Origin: Acidimicrobiales bacterium
GTDB lineage: Bacteria > Actinomycetota > Acidimicrobiia > Acidimicrobiales > JADJXE01
Assembly (NCBI GenBank): GCA_016716005.1
Contig: JADJXE010000001.1
Location: 2,617,001 to 2,681,000 of the forward strand
Length of the DNA: 64,000 bases
Reading direction: 5' to 3'
This document shows positions 49,906 to 56,793 of this stretch, in pieces (the first letter of the stretch is position 1; every line of letters begins with the position of its first letter). The notes beneath the pieces were generated by a model. It was not told where the DNA came from. It made no database searches and saw only the letters and a list, made by a program, of their open reading frames with translations. The position numbers were made by a program, and so were the translations under genes.

Positions 49906-50846
49906 CAGGCCTCCTCCGGGTGGTAGGTGGTGGCGCCGCTGCCGGGGAGCACCCGGGTGCCGGCCTCGCCGTCGAGCAGGGCGCCGGCATCGTCGAGCGC
50001 CCCGATGGCGGCGATGCCCTCCGTGGCGCCCACGAAGCGGCAGCAGGCCTCGACCTTCGGGGCCATCGAGCCCGCCTCGAAGGCAGCGGCCCGGAGGGTC
50101 GCGACGTGCGCCGTGCGGATCGGGCGCCGGGCGGGGCCGCCCCACCCCTCCATCACCGCGGGCATGTCGGTGAGCAGCAGCAGCGCGTCGGCGCCCAGCC
50201 GGCTGGCGAGCAGCGCCGCGGCCAGGTCCTTGTCCACCACGGCCTCGACGCCCCCGTAGGCGCCCCGCTCGTCGACCGCGACCGGGATGCCGCCCCCGCC
50301 GGCGCACACGACCACGACGTCGTTGTCGACCAACGTGCGGATCGTGCGCTGCTCCACGATGGCCACCGGCTCGGGCGAGGCCACCAGCCGGCGCCACCGG
50401 CCCCGTTCGTCGGGCCGCACGGTCCAACCGCGCTCGGCCATGAGGAGCTTGGCCTCGTGCTCGGTGTAGGCGGGGCCGACGGGCTTCGATGGTGCCGCGA
50501 ACGCCGGGTCGGAGGGGTCCACGACCGTCTGGGTGAGCAGGGTCGCGACGTCCCGGCCGGGGAGGGCGTTCTCGAGGCCCTGCTCGAGCAGGTAGCCGAT
50601 CAGCCCCTCGGCCTCGGCACCCACCACGTCGAGGGTGTAGGGAGCGGCGCCCGCCCACGACTCGCTCTGCAGGGCGAGGAGCCCCGCCTGGGGGCCGTTG
50701 CCGTGCGTGACCACCACCTGGTGGCGGGCGGCGACGTCGGCGATGGCTGCGACCGCGCCCTCGACGTTGGCGCGCTGGGGCTCCAGATCCGGACGCTCGC
50801 CCCGCTTGAGCAGGGCGTTGCGGCCGAGCGAGACGACGACGAGCAC
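49905..50846 (-). CDS. arcC: carbamate kinase
   Basis: A 313-residue amino-acid-kinase-fold enzyme that makes ATP and carbamate from carbamoyl phosphate and ADP. Family marks include VVSLGRNALLKRGE (near residue 4), VVTHGNGPQAGLLAL (near 45), VVVCAGGGGIPV (near 178), DKDLAAALLASRLGAD and GSMAPKVEACCRFV near the end. In fermenting bacteria it gives ATP from arginine or allantoin; arcA/arcB are not here. GTG 50846 is probably leaderless (TAAGGT 6 bases upstream). It is the first gene of an operon with USP and diverges from a TetR gene that may repress it. Confidence 0.93.
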   Translation of the reverse strand: MLVVVSLGRNALLKRGERPDLEPQRANVEGAVAAIADVAARHQVVVTHGNGPQAGLLALQSESWAGAAPYTLDVVGAEAEGLIGYLLEQGLENALPGRDVATLLTQTVVDPSDPAFAAPSKPVGPAYTEHEAKLLMAERGWTVRPDERGRWRRLVASPEPVAIVEQRTIRTLVDNDVVVVCAGGGGIPVAVDERGAYGGVEAVVDKDLAAALLASRLGADALLLLTDMPAVMEGWGGPARRPIRTAHVATLRAAAFEAGSMAPKVEACCRFVGATEGIAAIGALDDAGALLDGEAGTRVLPGSGATTYHPEEA

Positions 50847-50852
50847 CGACCG

Positions 50853-50858
50853 ACCTTA
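50853..50858 (-). promoter_or_regulatory. -10 element (TAAGGT) of arcC
   Basis: TAAGGT, six bases (CGGTCG), GTG at 50846. Confidence 0.55.
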
Positions 50859-50875
50859 GCCCGCGGTCGTGGCGG

Positions 50876-50898
50876 CACCGCCGAGCCGAGCGGCGGTG
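50876..50898. promoter_or_regulatory. candidate TetR operator in the arcC-tetR intergenic region
   Basis: A perfect inverted repeat CACCGCCG-N7-CGGCGGTG (23 bp), centred at 50887. That is 41 bases from the predicted arcC start point and 31 from the tetR start point, so a bound repressor would cover both -35 regions. Confidence 0.55.
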
Positions 50899-50905
50899 AG
50901 GAGGG

Positions 50906-50911
50906 TAGCCT
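50906..50911 (+). promoter_or_regulatory. -10 element (TAGCCT) of the tetR gene
   Basis: TAGCCT, six bases (CGCGAG), ATG at 50918. Confidence 0.55.
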
Positions 50912-50917
50912 CGCGAG

Positions 50918-51520
50918 ATGCCCAGGATCAGTGCCCCCACGTTGGCGGAGCATCGCCAGCGTCAGGTCGCGGCGCTCATGGCCGCCGCGCGCGACGTCCT
51001 CCTGGAGCAGGGCCTCGACGGCCTCACCTTCGCCGCGGTGGCGGCGCGGGCCGGCATCGCCCGCAACACGGTGTACGAGTACTTCGCCGGACGTGACGAC
51101 CTGCTCGTGGCGCTGGCGGAGGCAGAGGTGCCGGCGTGGGTCGAAGCGGTCGCGGCGGCGATGGCCGCGGAGCCCTCGCCCGAAGACCGACTGGCCATGT
51201 TCGTCCGGGTGCAGCTGCGGATGGTCGCGACCGGCGAGCACCGGGTCGGCAGCATGCTCATGGGCGTGCGGCTGCCGCCCGATGCCGACGACCGGCTGCA
51301 CCACGTGCACGCGCCGATGTCGAAGCCGCTCCTCGCCACCCTGGCCGAGCTGGGTCTGCCCGAGCCGATGCTCGCGGCCCGGCTGGTGCACGGCGTGACC
51401 CGCGCCGCGGCGCTCGAGCTCGACGAGGGCGCGCCGGCCGAAGCGGTGATCGAGCTCGCCGTGCGCCTCGTGCTCGACGGGCTGGCCCGGCCCGGCTCGC
51501 CCGACCGCTCGGGCTCCTAG
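50918..51520 (+). CDS. TetR-family transcriptional regulator
   Basis: A 200-residue regulator. The N-terminal helix-turn-helix is clear: AARDVLLEQGLDGLTFAAVA followed by ARAGIARNTVYEYFAGRDDL (about residues 20-60). The C-terminal helices form a ligand-binding domain of unknown ligand. It diverges from arcC across a 71-base region with a perfect 23-bp inverted repeat, the usual place for a self-regulated operator. Its TAG stop is interlocked with the stop of the opposing DUF1918 gene in CTAG. Confidence 0.9.
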   Translation: MPRISAPTLAEHRQRQVAALMAAARDVLLEQGLDGLTFAAVAARAGIARNTVYEYFAGRDDLLVALAEAEVPAWVEAVAAAMAAEPSPEDRLAMFVRVQLRMVATGEHRVGSMLMGVRLPPDADDRLHHVHAPMSKPLLATLAELGLPEPMLAARLVHGVTRAAALELDEGAPAEAVIELAVRLVLDGLARPGSPDRSGS

Positions 51521-51717
51521 CCCTCCTCGCTCGTGTAGTGCTCGACCGCGGCGTCGGGCCCCGGGAAGAAGATGCTCTCGTGGCCGTCGTCCGACCACCG
51601 CACCTTCCAGGGCGGCGAGCCGTCGGTGCCGTGCACCTCCAGCACCACGGCATCGCGGTCGGGCTCACCCACGTGGTGGCCCTTGATGATGATGCGGTCG
51701 CCTACCGCCGCCTTCAT
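51517..51717 (-). CDS. DUF1918 protein (Rv0569-like)
   Basis: A 66-residue beta-rich protein: MKAAVGDRIIIKGHHVGEPD, then VHGTDGSPPWKVRWSDDG and the closing FFPGPDAAV. This matches DUF1918. The M. tuberculosis member Rv0569 is induced by low oxygen as part of the DosR regulon; molecular function is not known. ATG 51717 has AGGAGGAG upstream. It lies 11 bases behind ppsA and should be cotranscribed with it. Confidence 0.88.
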   Translation of the reverse strand: MKAAVGDRIIIKGHHVGEPDRDAVVLEVHGTDGSPPWKVRWSDDGHESIFFPGPDAAVEHYTSEEG

Positions 51718-51728
51718 GGGCTCCTCCT

Positions 51729-54044
51729 TCAGGATCGGGCGCGGATCGACTCGAGCAGCAGCCGCTTCTCGGCTGCCGCGATCACGTGGCGCGTGGCCTT
51801 GGCCGCGTCGGGGTTGACCGAGATCGAGGTGATGCCGAACCGCACGAGGTGCTCGGCGAACCCGGGCCTGTTCGAGGGGGCCTGGCCGCACAGCGACGAG
51901 GTGATGCCCGCCTCTCGGCAGGCGCCGACGATCCGCCCGATGGCGTCGAGAACGGCGGCGTCCTCCTCGTCGAACAGATCGGCGCACACCTCGGAGTCGC
52001 GGTCGACGCCGAGCATCAGCTGGGTGAGGTCGTTCGAGCCGATCGACACCCCGTCGATGCCCATCGACGCGTACTCGGGGATCCGGAACACCACCGACGG
52101 CACCTCGGCCATCACCCACCGGTGCAGGCCGCGCTGGTGCCCGAGGGGGCTGGCGTCGATCAGCTCGAGGCAGGCCTCGAGCTCCCACCGGGTGCGCACG
52201 AACGGGATCATGATCGCCAGGCCGGGCGTCTCCTCCCGGACACGGGTGAGCATGTCGAGCTCGAGCCGGAACAGCTCGGGCTCCTTCACGTAGCGGTAGC
52301 AGCCGCGGTAGCCGATCATCGGGTTGTCCTCGTGTGGCTCGTAGCGCTCGCCACCCGTGAGGCCCCGGAACTCGTTGGTGCGGAAGTCGACCGTGCGGTA
52401 GACGACCGGCCGGGGGTGGAAGGCCCGCGTGATGCGCAGCACCGAGGCCGCCATCCTGGCGATGAACTCCTCGCGGCGGCCCTGGGCGATCAGGTGCAGC
52501 GGGTGCATCCCCCCGAGGGCGTCGGTGATCATGAACTCGGCCCGCAGCAGCCCCACCCCGTCCACCGGCAGCGCGGCCACCTCGTCGGCGTGCTCGGCGA
52601 AGGCCAGGTTGACGTAGAGACGGGTGGCGAGCGGCTCCACCGACTCGACGGGGAGCGGGCCGATGCGCTCGCGGACGCTGGCCGCCGGCACCCCCTCGTG
52701 GGTGAGGCGGGCCACCAGGTCACCCCGGTAGATCTTGCCGCCGGAGCCGTCGACCGTCACCACCTCGCCGCTGCGGAGCGACGTGGTCGCGCTGCGGGCC
52801 GCGACCACGCAGGGCACACGGAGCTCGCGGCTCACGATGGCGGCGTGGCAGGTCATGCCACCGCCGTCGGTGACGAGGGCCGCGGCCCGGCGCATGGTGG
52901 GCACCCAGTCGGGGTTCGTCATCGGGGCGACGAGGATCTCGCCGTCGGCCAGCGTCGCTCCGTCGTCGGGGTTGAACAGCACGCGCACCCGGCCCGACAC
53001 GATCCCCGGCGCCGCGCCCAGCCCGGTGAGGGCCGGCTCGGGCATGGGCCCCGCCGTGCCGTCCGGCCCGGGGGCCTCGCCGAGGGTGGTGATGGGACGT
53101 GACTGCAGCAGGTACCGGTGGCCGCCGGCGTAGGCCCACTCCATGTCCTGGGGCTCGCCGTAGTGGTGCTCGACGTCGAGCGACAGCTGGGCCAGGTCGA
53201 GCAGCTCCTCGTCGGTGAGCACCCGCCGGCCGCCCTCCTCCGGTGACAGCTCCACGACCAGGTCGCCCCCGTCGGGCCCCCGCACGATCTGGTGGTGCTT
53301 CACCCCCACCCGGGCCTCGAGCAGCCGCGGCGCGCCGTCGCCCTTGGCCACCAGGTACGTGTCGGGCTCGACCTGCCCGCCCACGACGACCTCGCCCTGC
53401 CCGAACGCAGCCTCGATCACGATGCGGCTCGTGTCGCTGGTGGACGGGTCGGCCGAGAACATCACACCCGAGCGCTCCGACGGGACCATGGCCTGGACGA
53501 CGACGGCGATGGCGGGCTCGTCGGTCAGGCCCTGGCTCGCCCGGTAGGAGACCACCCGCTGGCCGAACATCGACATCCAGCACCGGACGACCCCGTCGAT
53601 GAGCTCGTCCTCCCCGGCGACGTTGGTGAAGGTCTCGTTCATCCCTGCGAACGACGTGCCGGCGGTGTCCTCGGCCGTCGCCGACGAGCGAACGGCCACG
53701 AACGGGTCGCCCCCCTGACGGGCGACCAGTGCCCGGTAGGCGTCGAGGATCTGGACCCGCAGCGCGTCGCCCACGCCGACCTTGTGCACGAGCTCGCGGA
53801 GTCGCATCGACGTCTCGGCCAGCGCTGCCGGGTCGGCTGCGTCGAGCGCACGCTCCTGCTCGATCAGCTCCTGGCGCACGCCGCCGCTCTCCATGGCCGC
53901 CAGGTAGGCGGGTGCGGTGATCACGAAGCCGGGCGGCACGGGGAAGCCCGCCGACGCCAGCTCGCCGAGGTTCGCGCCCTTGCCGCCGGCAAGGGGTGTG
54001 TCGTCCTTCGACAGCTCCTCGAACGGTACGACCAAGCGGTCCAT
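51729..54044 (-). CDS. ppsA: phosphoenolpyruvate synthase
   Basis: A 771-residue enzyme that turns pyruvate and ATP into PEP, AMP and phosphate. The N-terminal ATP-grasp domain starts with PLAGGKGANLGELASAGFPV (near residue 18). The swivelling phosphohistidine domain has GGGMTCHAAIVSREL with the catalytic His at about 400. The C-terminal PEP barrel shows GYRGCYRY, GSNDLTQLMLGVDRDS and the active-site Cys in SSLCGQAPSNRPG. Length is normal (about 790 in E. coli). ATG 54044 has GGAGGAGG upstream. A predicted start point near 54093 has a GGGACnnnnGNCCC-like site 42 bases upstream. Confidence 0.95.
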   Translation of the reverse strand: MDRLVVPFEELSKDDTPLAGGKGANLGELASAGFPVPPGFVITAPAYLAAMESGGVRQELIEQERALDAADPAALAETSMRLRELVHKVGVGDALRVQILDAYRALVARQGGDPFVAVRSSATAEDTAGTSFAGMNETFTNVAGEDELIDGVVRCWMSMFGQRVVSYRASQGLTDEPAIAVVVQAMVPSERSGVMFSADPSTSDTSRIVIEAAFGQGEVVVGGQVEPDTYLVAKGDGAPRLLEARVGVKHHQIVRGPDGGDLVVELSPEEGGRRVLTDEELLDLAQLSLDVEHHYGEPQDMEWAYAGGHRYLLQSRPITTLGEAPGPDGTAGPMPEPALTGLGAAPGIVSGRVRVLFNPDDGATLADGEILVAPMTNPDWVPTMRRAAALVTDGGGMTCHAAIVSRELRVPCVVAARSATTSLRSGEVVTVDGSGGKIYRGDLVARLTHEGVPAASVRERIGPLPVESVEPLATRLYVNLAFAEHADEVAALPVDGVGLLRAEFMITDALGGMHPLHLIAQGRREEFIARMAASVLRITRAFHPRPVVYRTVDFRTNEFRGLTGGERYEPHEDNPMIGYRGCYRYVKEPELFRLELDMLTRVREETPGLAIMIPFVRTRWELEACLELIDASPLGHQRGLHRWVMAEVPSVVFRIPEYASMGIDGVSIGSNDLTQLMLGVDRDSEVCADLFDEEDAAVLDAIGRIVGACREAGITSSLCGQAPSNRPGFAEHLVRFGITSISVNPDAAKATRHVIAAAEKRLLLESIRARS

Positions 54045-54128
54045 GTCGGCCTCCTCCGCAGCGCGCCCGGCGGGCCGTGCCGGGGCGGGCGTCGCGTCCA
54101 GTGACGCGCCGGTTCGCCGCGGGTGGAA

Positions 54129-54142
54129 GGGCCGAAGGTCCG
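54129..54142 (-). promoter_or_regulatory. DosR-like box upstream of ppsA
   Basis: On the minus strand the site reads CGGACCTTCGGCCC, centred at 54135.5. A GTCACT -10 (54105-54100) predicts a start near 54093, which places the box at about -42. It resembles the NarL/DosR-type dyad GGGAC-N4-GTCCC. Confidence 0.5.
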
Positions 54143-54146
54143 GTTG

Positions 54147-55184
54147 TCAGTAGGTCACGCGGAGCACCGCGGCACCGGTCACCCGGTCGTGGGCCAGGTC
54201 GTCGAGGGCGCCATCGGCCTCCTCGAACGGGTACGGCTGCGTCTCCACGCGGAGGGGGATGCGTGCCGCCAGGGCGAGCAGCTCGTCGCCGTCGGTGCGG
54301 GTGTTCGCGGTGGTGCTGGCCAGCGAGCGCTCCTGGAAGAGGTGCTCCTGGTACCGCAGGGGCGGGATGTCGCTCAGGTGGATGCCGGCGATCGACAGGG
54401 TGCCCCCGCGGTCGAGCGCGGCGAGGGCCACGGGGACCAGCTCTCCCACGGGCGCGAAGAGCACGGCCGCGTCGAGCGGCTCGGGTGGCGCGTCGAAGGC
54501 CCCGCCGGCCGAGGCGCAGCCCAGGGCGAGGGCCAGGCGGCGGGCGTCGGCCGAGCGGGTGAGCACGTGCACGGTGGCGCCCTCGTGCAGCGCGATCTGG
54601 GCCGCCAGGTGCGCCGACGCACCGAACCCGTAGATGCCCAGGCGGCCGCCGTCGGGCAGCCGGGCCCGGCGCAGCGCCCGGTACCCGATGATCCCGGCGC
54701 AGAGCAGGGGTGCGGCCGGCTCGTCGGCGAAGCCGGGCGGCAGCCGGTAGGCGTAGTCCTCGTGCACCACGGCGTGCTCGGCGTAGCCGCCGTCGTCGTC
54801 CCAGCCGGTGAAGCGGGGCGTGAGGCACAGGTTCTCGTCGCCCCGCAGGCAGAAGCGGCAGCGACCGCAGGTGTGGCGGAGCCAGGCGATGCCGACGCGG
54901 TCGCCCACGGCCAGGCGCCGGCCCGCACCGGGGCCCAGCGCGTCGACGCTCCCGACCACCTCGTGGCCCGGCACCACCCGGGGCCGGCGGACCGGCAGGT
55001 CGCCCTCGGCCACGTGCAGGTCGGTGCGGCAGATGCCGCACACGTGCACCCGAACCCGGACCTCGCCCGGTCCGGGTTCGGGGACCGGTCGCTCCTCGAG
55101 ACGGAGCGGGTGCCCTCCGACGGGCCCCGGGTGGTCCACCACCCACGCCCGCATCGTGCGCCCAGCCGTCGGTCGCTCAGCCAT
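54147..55184 (-). CDS. zinc-dependent alcohol dehydrogenase (AdhA-like)
   Basis: A 345-residue medium-chain alcohol dehydrogenase. Catalytic zinc ligands are the Cys in HVCGICRTDLH (near residue 50), GHEVVG and a later Cys. Structural zinc ligands lie in HTCGRCRFCLRGDENLC. The cofactor motif is GIYGFGASAHLA (near 200). The mix with CGICRTDLH and LRHTCGRCRFC is typical of AdhA-type enzymes. ATG 55184 overlaps the end of the kinase/AAA gene by 8 bases and has GGAGGG upstream. In the island it may regenerate NAD+ when respiration stops; that is inference. Confidence 0.9.
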   Translation of the reverse strand: MAERPTAGRTMRAWVVDHPGPVGGHPLRLEERPVPEPGPGEVRVRVHVCGICRTDLHVAEGDLPVRRPRVVPGHEVVGSVDALGPGAGRRLAVGDRVGIAWLRHTCGRCRFCLRGDENLCLTPRFTGWDDDGGYAEHAVVHEDYAYRLPPGFADEPAAPLLCAGIIGYRALRRARLPDGGRLGIYGFGASAHLAAQIALHEGATVHVLTRSADARRLALALGCASAGGAFDAPPEPLDAAVLFAPVGELVPVALAALDRGGTLSIAGIHLSDIPPLRYQEHLFQERSLASTTANTRTDGDELLALAARIPLRVETQPYPFEEADGALDDLAHDRVTGAAVLRVTY

Positions 55185-56682
55185 CGGTGGGCCCTCCTCT
55201 CGCGCTCGGCGCCGTCTCTGCCCCGGGGAGCGCGGCCAGGGCGCGCTCGACCAGCTCGCCGGGCGGCGCGTGGGTGTCGAGCACGACGGCGCCGGGCCAG
55301 GGGTCTGCCCGCCGGGCCAGGGCCGCGGCCACCGCCGGGGTGGCCTCCGACGGGTCGCCGCCGGCCGCCAGCCGGCGGCGGATGCGATCGTCGACCACCT
55401 CGGCGGGCGCGGTGCAGCGCAGGCCGACGAGCCCGGCGGAGGAGGCCGCGGCCAGGGTCGCGGCCTCCTCCCGCCGGCCGGCGTCGGTCCACGAGGCGTC
55501 GACCAGCACGGACTCGCCCCGCTCGAGCAGGCGCCGGGCCCGGGCCAGCAGCTCGGCGTACACCACGGCCACCCGGGCCGGGGCGTAGCGGTCCTGGTCG
55601 AGGCCCTGCGGTGCGCCGCCCCGCCCCTGGTCACCCCCGGCCCGGGGGACGAGCTCGTCGCGCACCTCGTCGCTCCGGAGCAGGGCCCAGCCGGTGACAT
55701 CGGCCAGGGCGGCGGCGAGGGTGGACTTCCCGGTCCCGGGGCCCCCGCCCACGAGCACCAGCCGGACCTGGCCGGCCTCGAGGTGACGTCGGGCCTGGTG
55801 CAGGTGCGCCTCGGCCTCCGGGGCGGTGTCGGCGCCGGTCTGGTCGGCGCGCACGCACCCCACCATGGCCCGCACGTGCGCCCGTTCGGCCACGTAGTGG
55901 TGCGCCAGGCTCTCCGGCCAGGTCTCCGCCGAGAGCTCCCGGTAGCGGGCCAGGAAGTGCGCGGCGGCCCGGGGGGCGCCGAGGTGCTCCAGGTCCATGG
56001 CCAGGAAGGCCACGTCGGCGAGCACGTCGACCGAGCGGAGGCGGGCGTCGAACTCGATGCAGTCGATCACCCGGGGTCCGTCGTCGAGGCAGAAGATGTC
56101 GTCGGCCAGCAGGTCGCCGTGCCCGTCGCGCACGTGGCCCCGCTCGATCCGCTCGGCGAACAGCGCGGCCCGCCCGTCGAGGTAGCGCCGGGCCAGCTCG
56201 GCCACGGTCGCAGCCTCGCCGGCGTCGACGAAGCGGCCCGCGTAGGAGGCGAGCACGGCGATGTTCGTCTCCCACGTGGCCCGCACCGCATCGACGGTGG
56301 CGTGGGCGCCGATCGCCTCCGAGGTCGGGCACCGGGCGTGGAACGAGGCGAGCACCCGGGCCAGCGCGTCGAGGTCCGTCGTCACGTCGTGGCCGGCCCG
56401 CACCAGCGTGGCCAGCCGCCGGTCGCCCGGCAGCCGGCGCATCACGAGCACGGTGTCGACCTCGGTGCCCGCCTCGTCGTGCACGGTCAACAGGCCCAGG
56501 TACACGTCGGGGGCCAGGCGCCGGTTGAGGGCCAGCTCCTGGCGGAGGGCGTCGCGCCGTCGAGCCGGCGTCGAGAAGTCGAGGAAGCCGAGATCGACCG
56601 GCTTCTTCACCTTGTACGCGCGATCGCCCACGAACACGACGACCGCCGAGTGGGTCTCGACCGCGGCGACGGGCTCGGTCAC
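55177..56682 (-). CDS. aminoglycoside-phosphotransferase-like/AAA kinase fusion (Rv2004c-like)
   Basis: A 501-residue two-part protein. Residues about 1-300 follow the choline/aminoglycoside kinase fold: SAVVVFVGDRAYKVKKPVDLG binds ATP, VRDGHGDLLADDIFC is the catalytic Brenner-type motif and VIDCIEFDARLRSVDVLADV has the metal Asp. Residues about 320-490 are a P-loop kinase with GGGPGTGKSTLAAAL. This pairing matches M. tuberculosis Rv2004c, a DosR-regulon gene of unknown substrate. GTG 56682 has CACCCT 6 bases upstream and a DosR-like box at -43. It leads an operon with the alcohol dehydrogenase. Confidence 0.87.
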   Translation of the reverse strand: MTEPVAAVETHSAVVVFVGDRAYKVKKPVDLGFLDFSTPARRRDALRQELALNRRLAPDVYLGLLTVHDEAGTEVDTVLVMRRLPGDRRLATLVRAGHDVTTDLDALARVLASFHARCPTSEAIGAHATVDAVRATWETNIAVLASYAGRFVDAGEAATVAELARRYLDGRAALFAERIERGHVRDGHGDLLADDIFCLDDGPRVIDCIEFDARLRSVDVLADVAFLAMDLEHLGAPRAAAHFLARYRELSAETWPESLAHHYVAERAHVRAMVGCVRADQTGADTAPEAEAHLHQARRHLEAGQVRLVLVGGGPGTGKSTLAAALADVTGWALLRSDEVRDELVPRAGGDQGRGGAPQGLDQDRYAPARVAVVYAELLARARRLLERGESVLVDASWTDAGRREEAATLAAASSAGLVGLRCTAPAEVVDDRIRRRLAAGGDPSEATPAVAAALARRADPWPGAVVLDTHAPPGELVERALAALPGAETAPSARGGPTDG

Positions 56683-56688
56683 GCTCCC

Positions 56689-56694
56689 AGGGTG
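56689..56694 (-). promoter_or_regulatory. -10 element (CACCCT) of the kinase/AAA gene
   Basis: CACCCT, six bases (GGGAGC), GTG at 56682. The sequence from -10 to start codon is almost the same as at the divergent ATPase gene. Confidence 0.5.
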
Positions 56695-56718
56695 CGCGCG
56701 GGTGCCCCCGGGCGGGAA

Positions 56719-56732
56719 GGGGCGAAGGGCCC
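56719..56732 (-). promoter_or_regulatory. DosR-like box facing the kinase/AAA gene
   Basis: On the minus strand the site reads GGGCCCTTCGCCCC, centred 43 to 44 bases upstream of the predicted start point at 56682. It differs at two positions from GGGACCTTCGGCCC. Confidence 0.5.
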
Positions 56733-56744
56733 GCCGCCCGGGTG

Positions 56745-56758
56745 ATGACCTTCGGCCC
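56745..56758 (+). promoter_or_regulatory. DosR-like box facing the P-type ATPase gene
   Basis: ATGACCTTCGGCCC, centred 42 to 43 bases upstream of the predicted start point at 56794. It differs at two positions from GGGACCTTCGGCCC. Confidence 0.5.
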
Positions 56759-56781
56759 TGCTCGGTCGCCCCCGTCGGGGG

Positions 56782-56787
56782 CACCCT
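56782..56787 (+). promoter_or_regulatory. -10 element (CACCCT) of the P-type ATPase gene
   Basis: CACCCT, six bases (GGGACC), GTG at 56794. Confidence 0.5.
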
Positions 56788-56793
56788 GGGACC

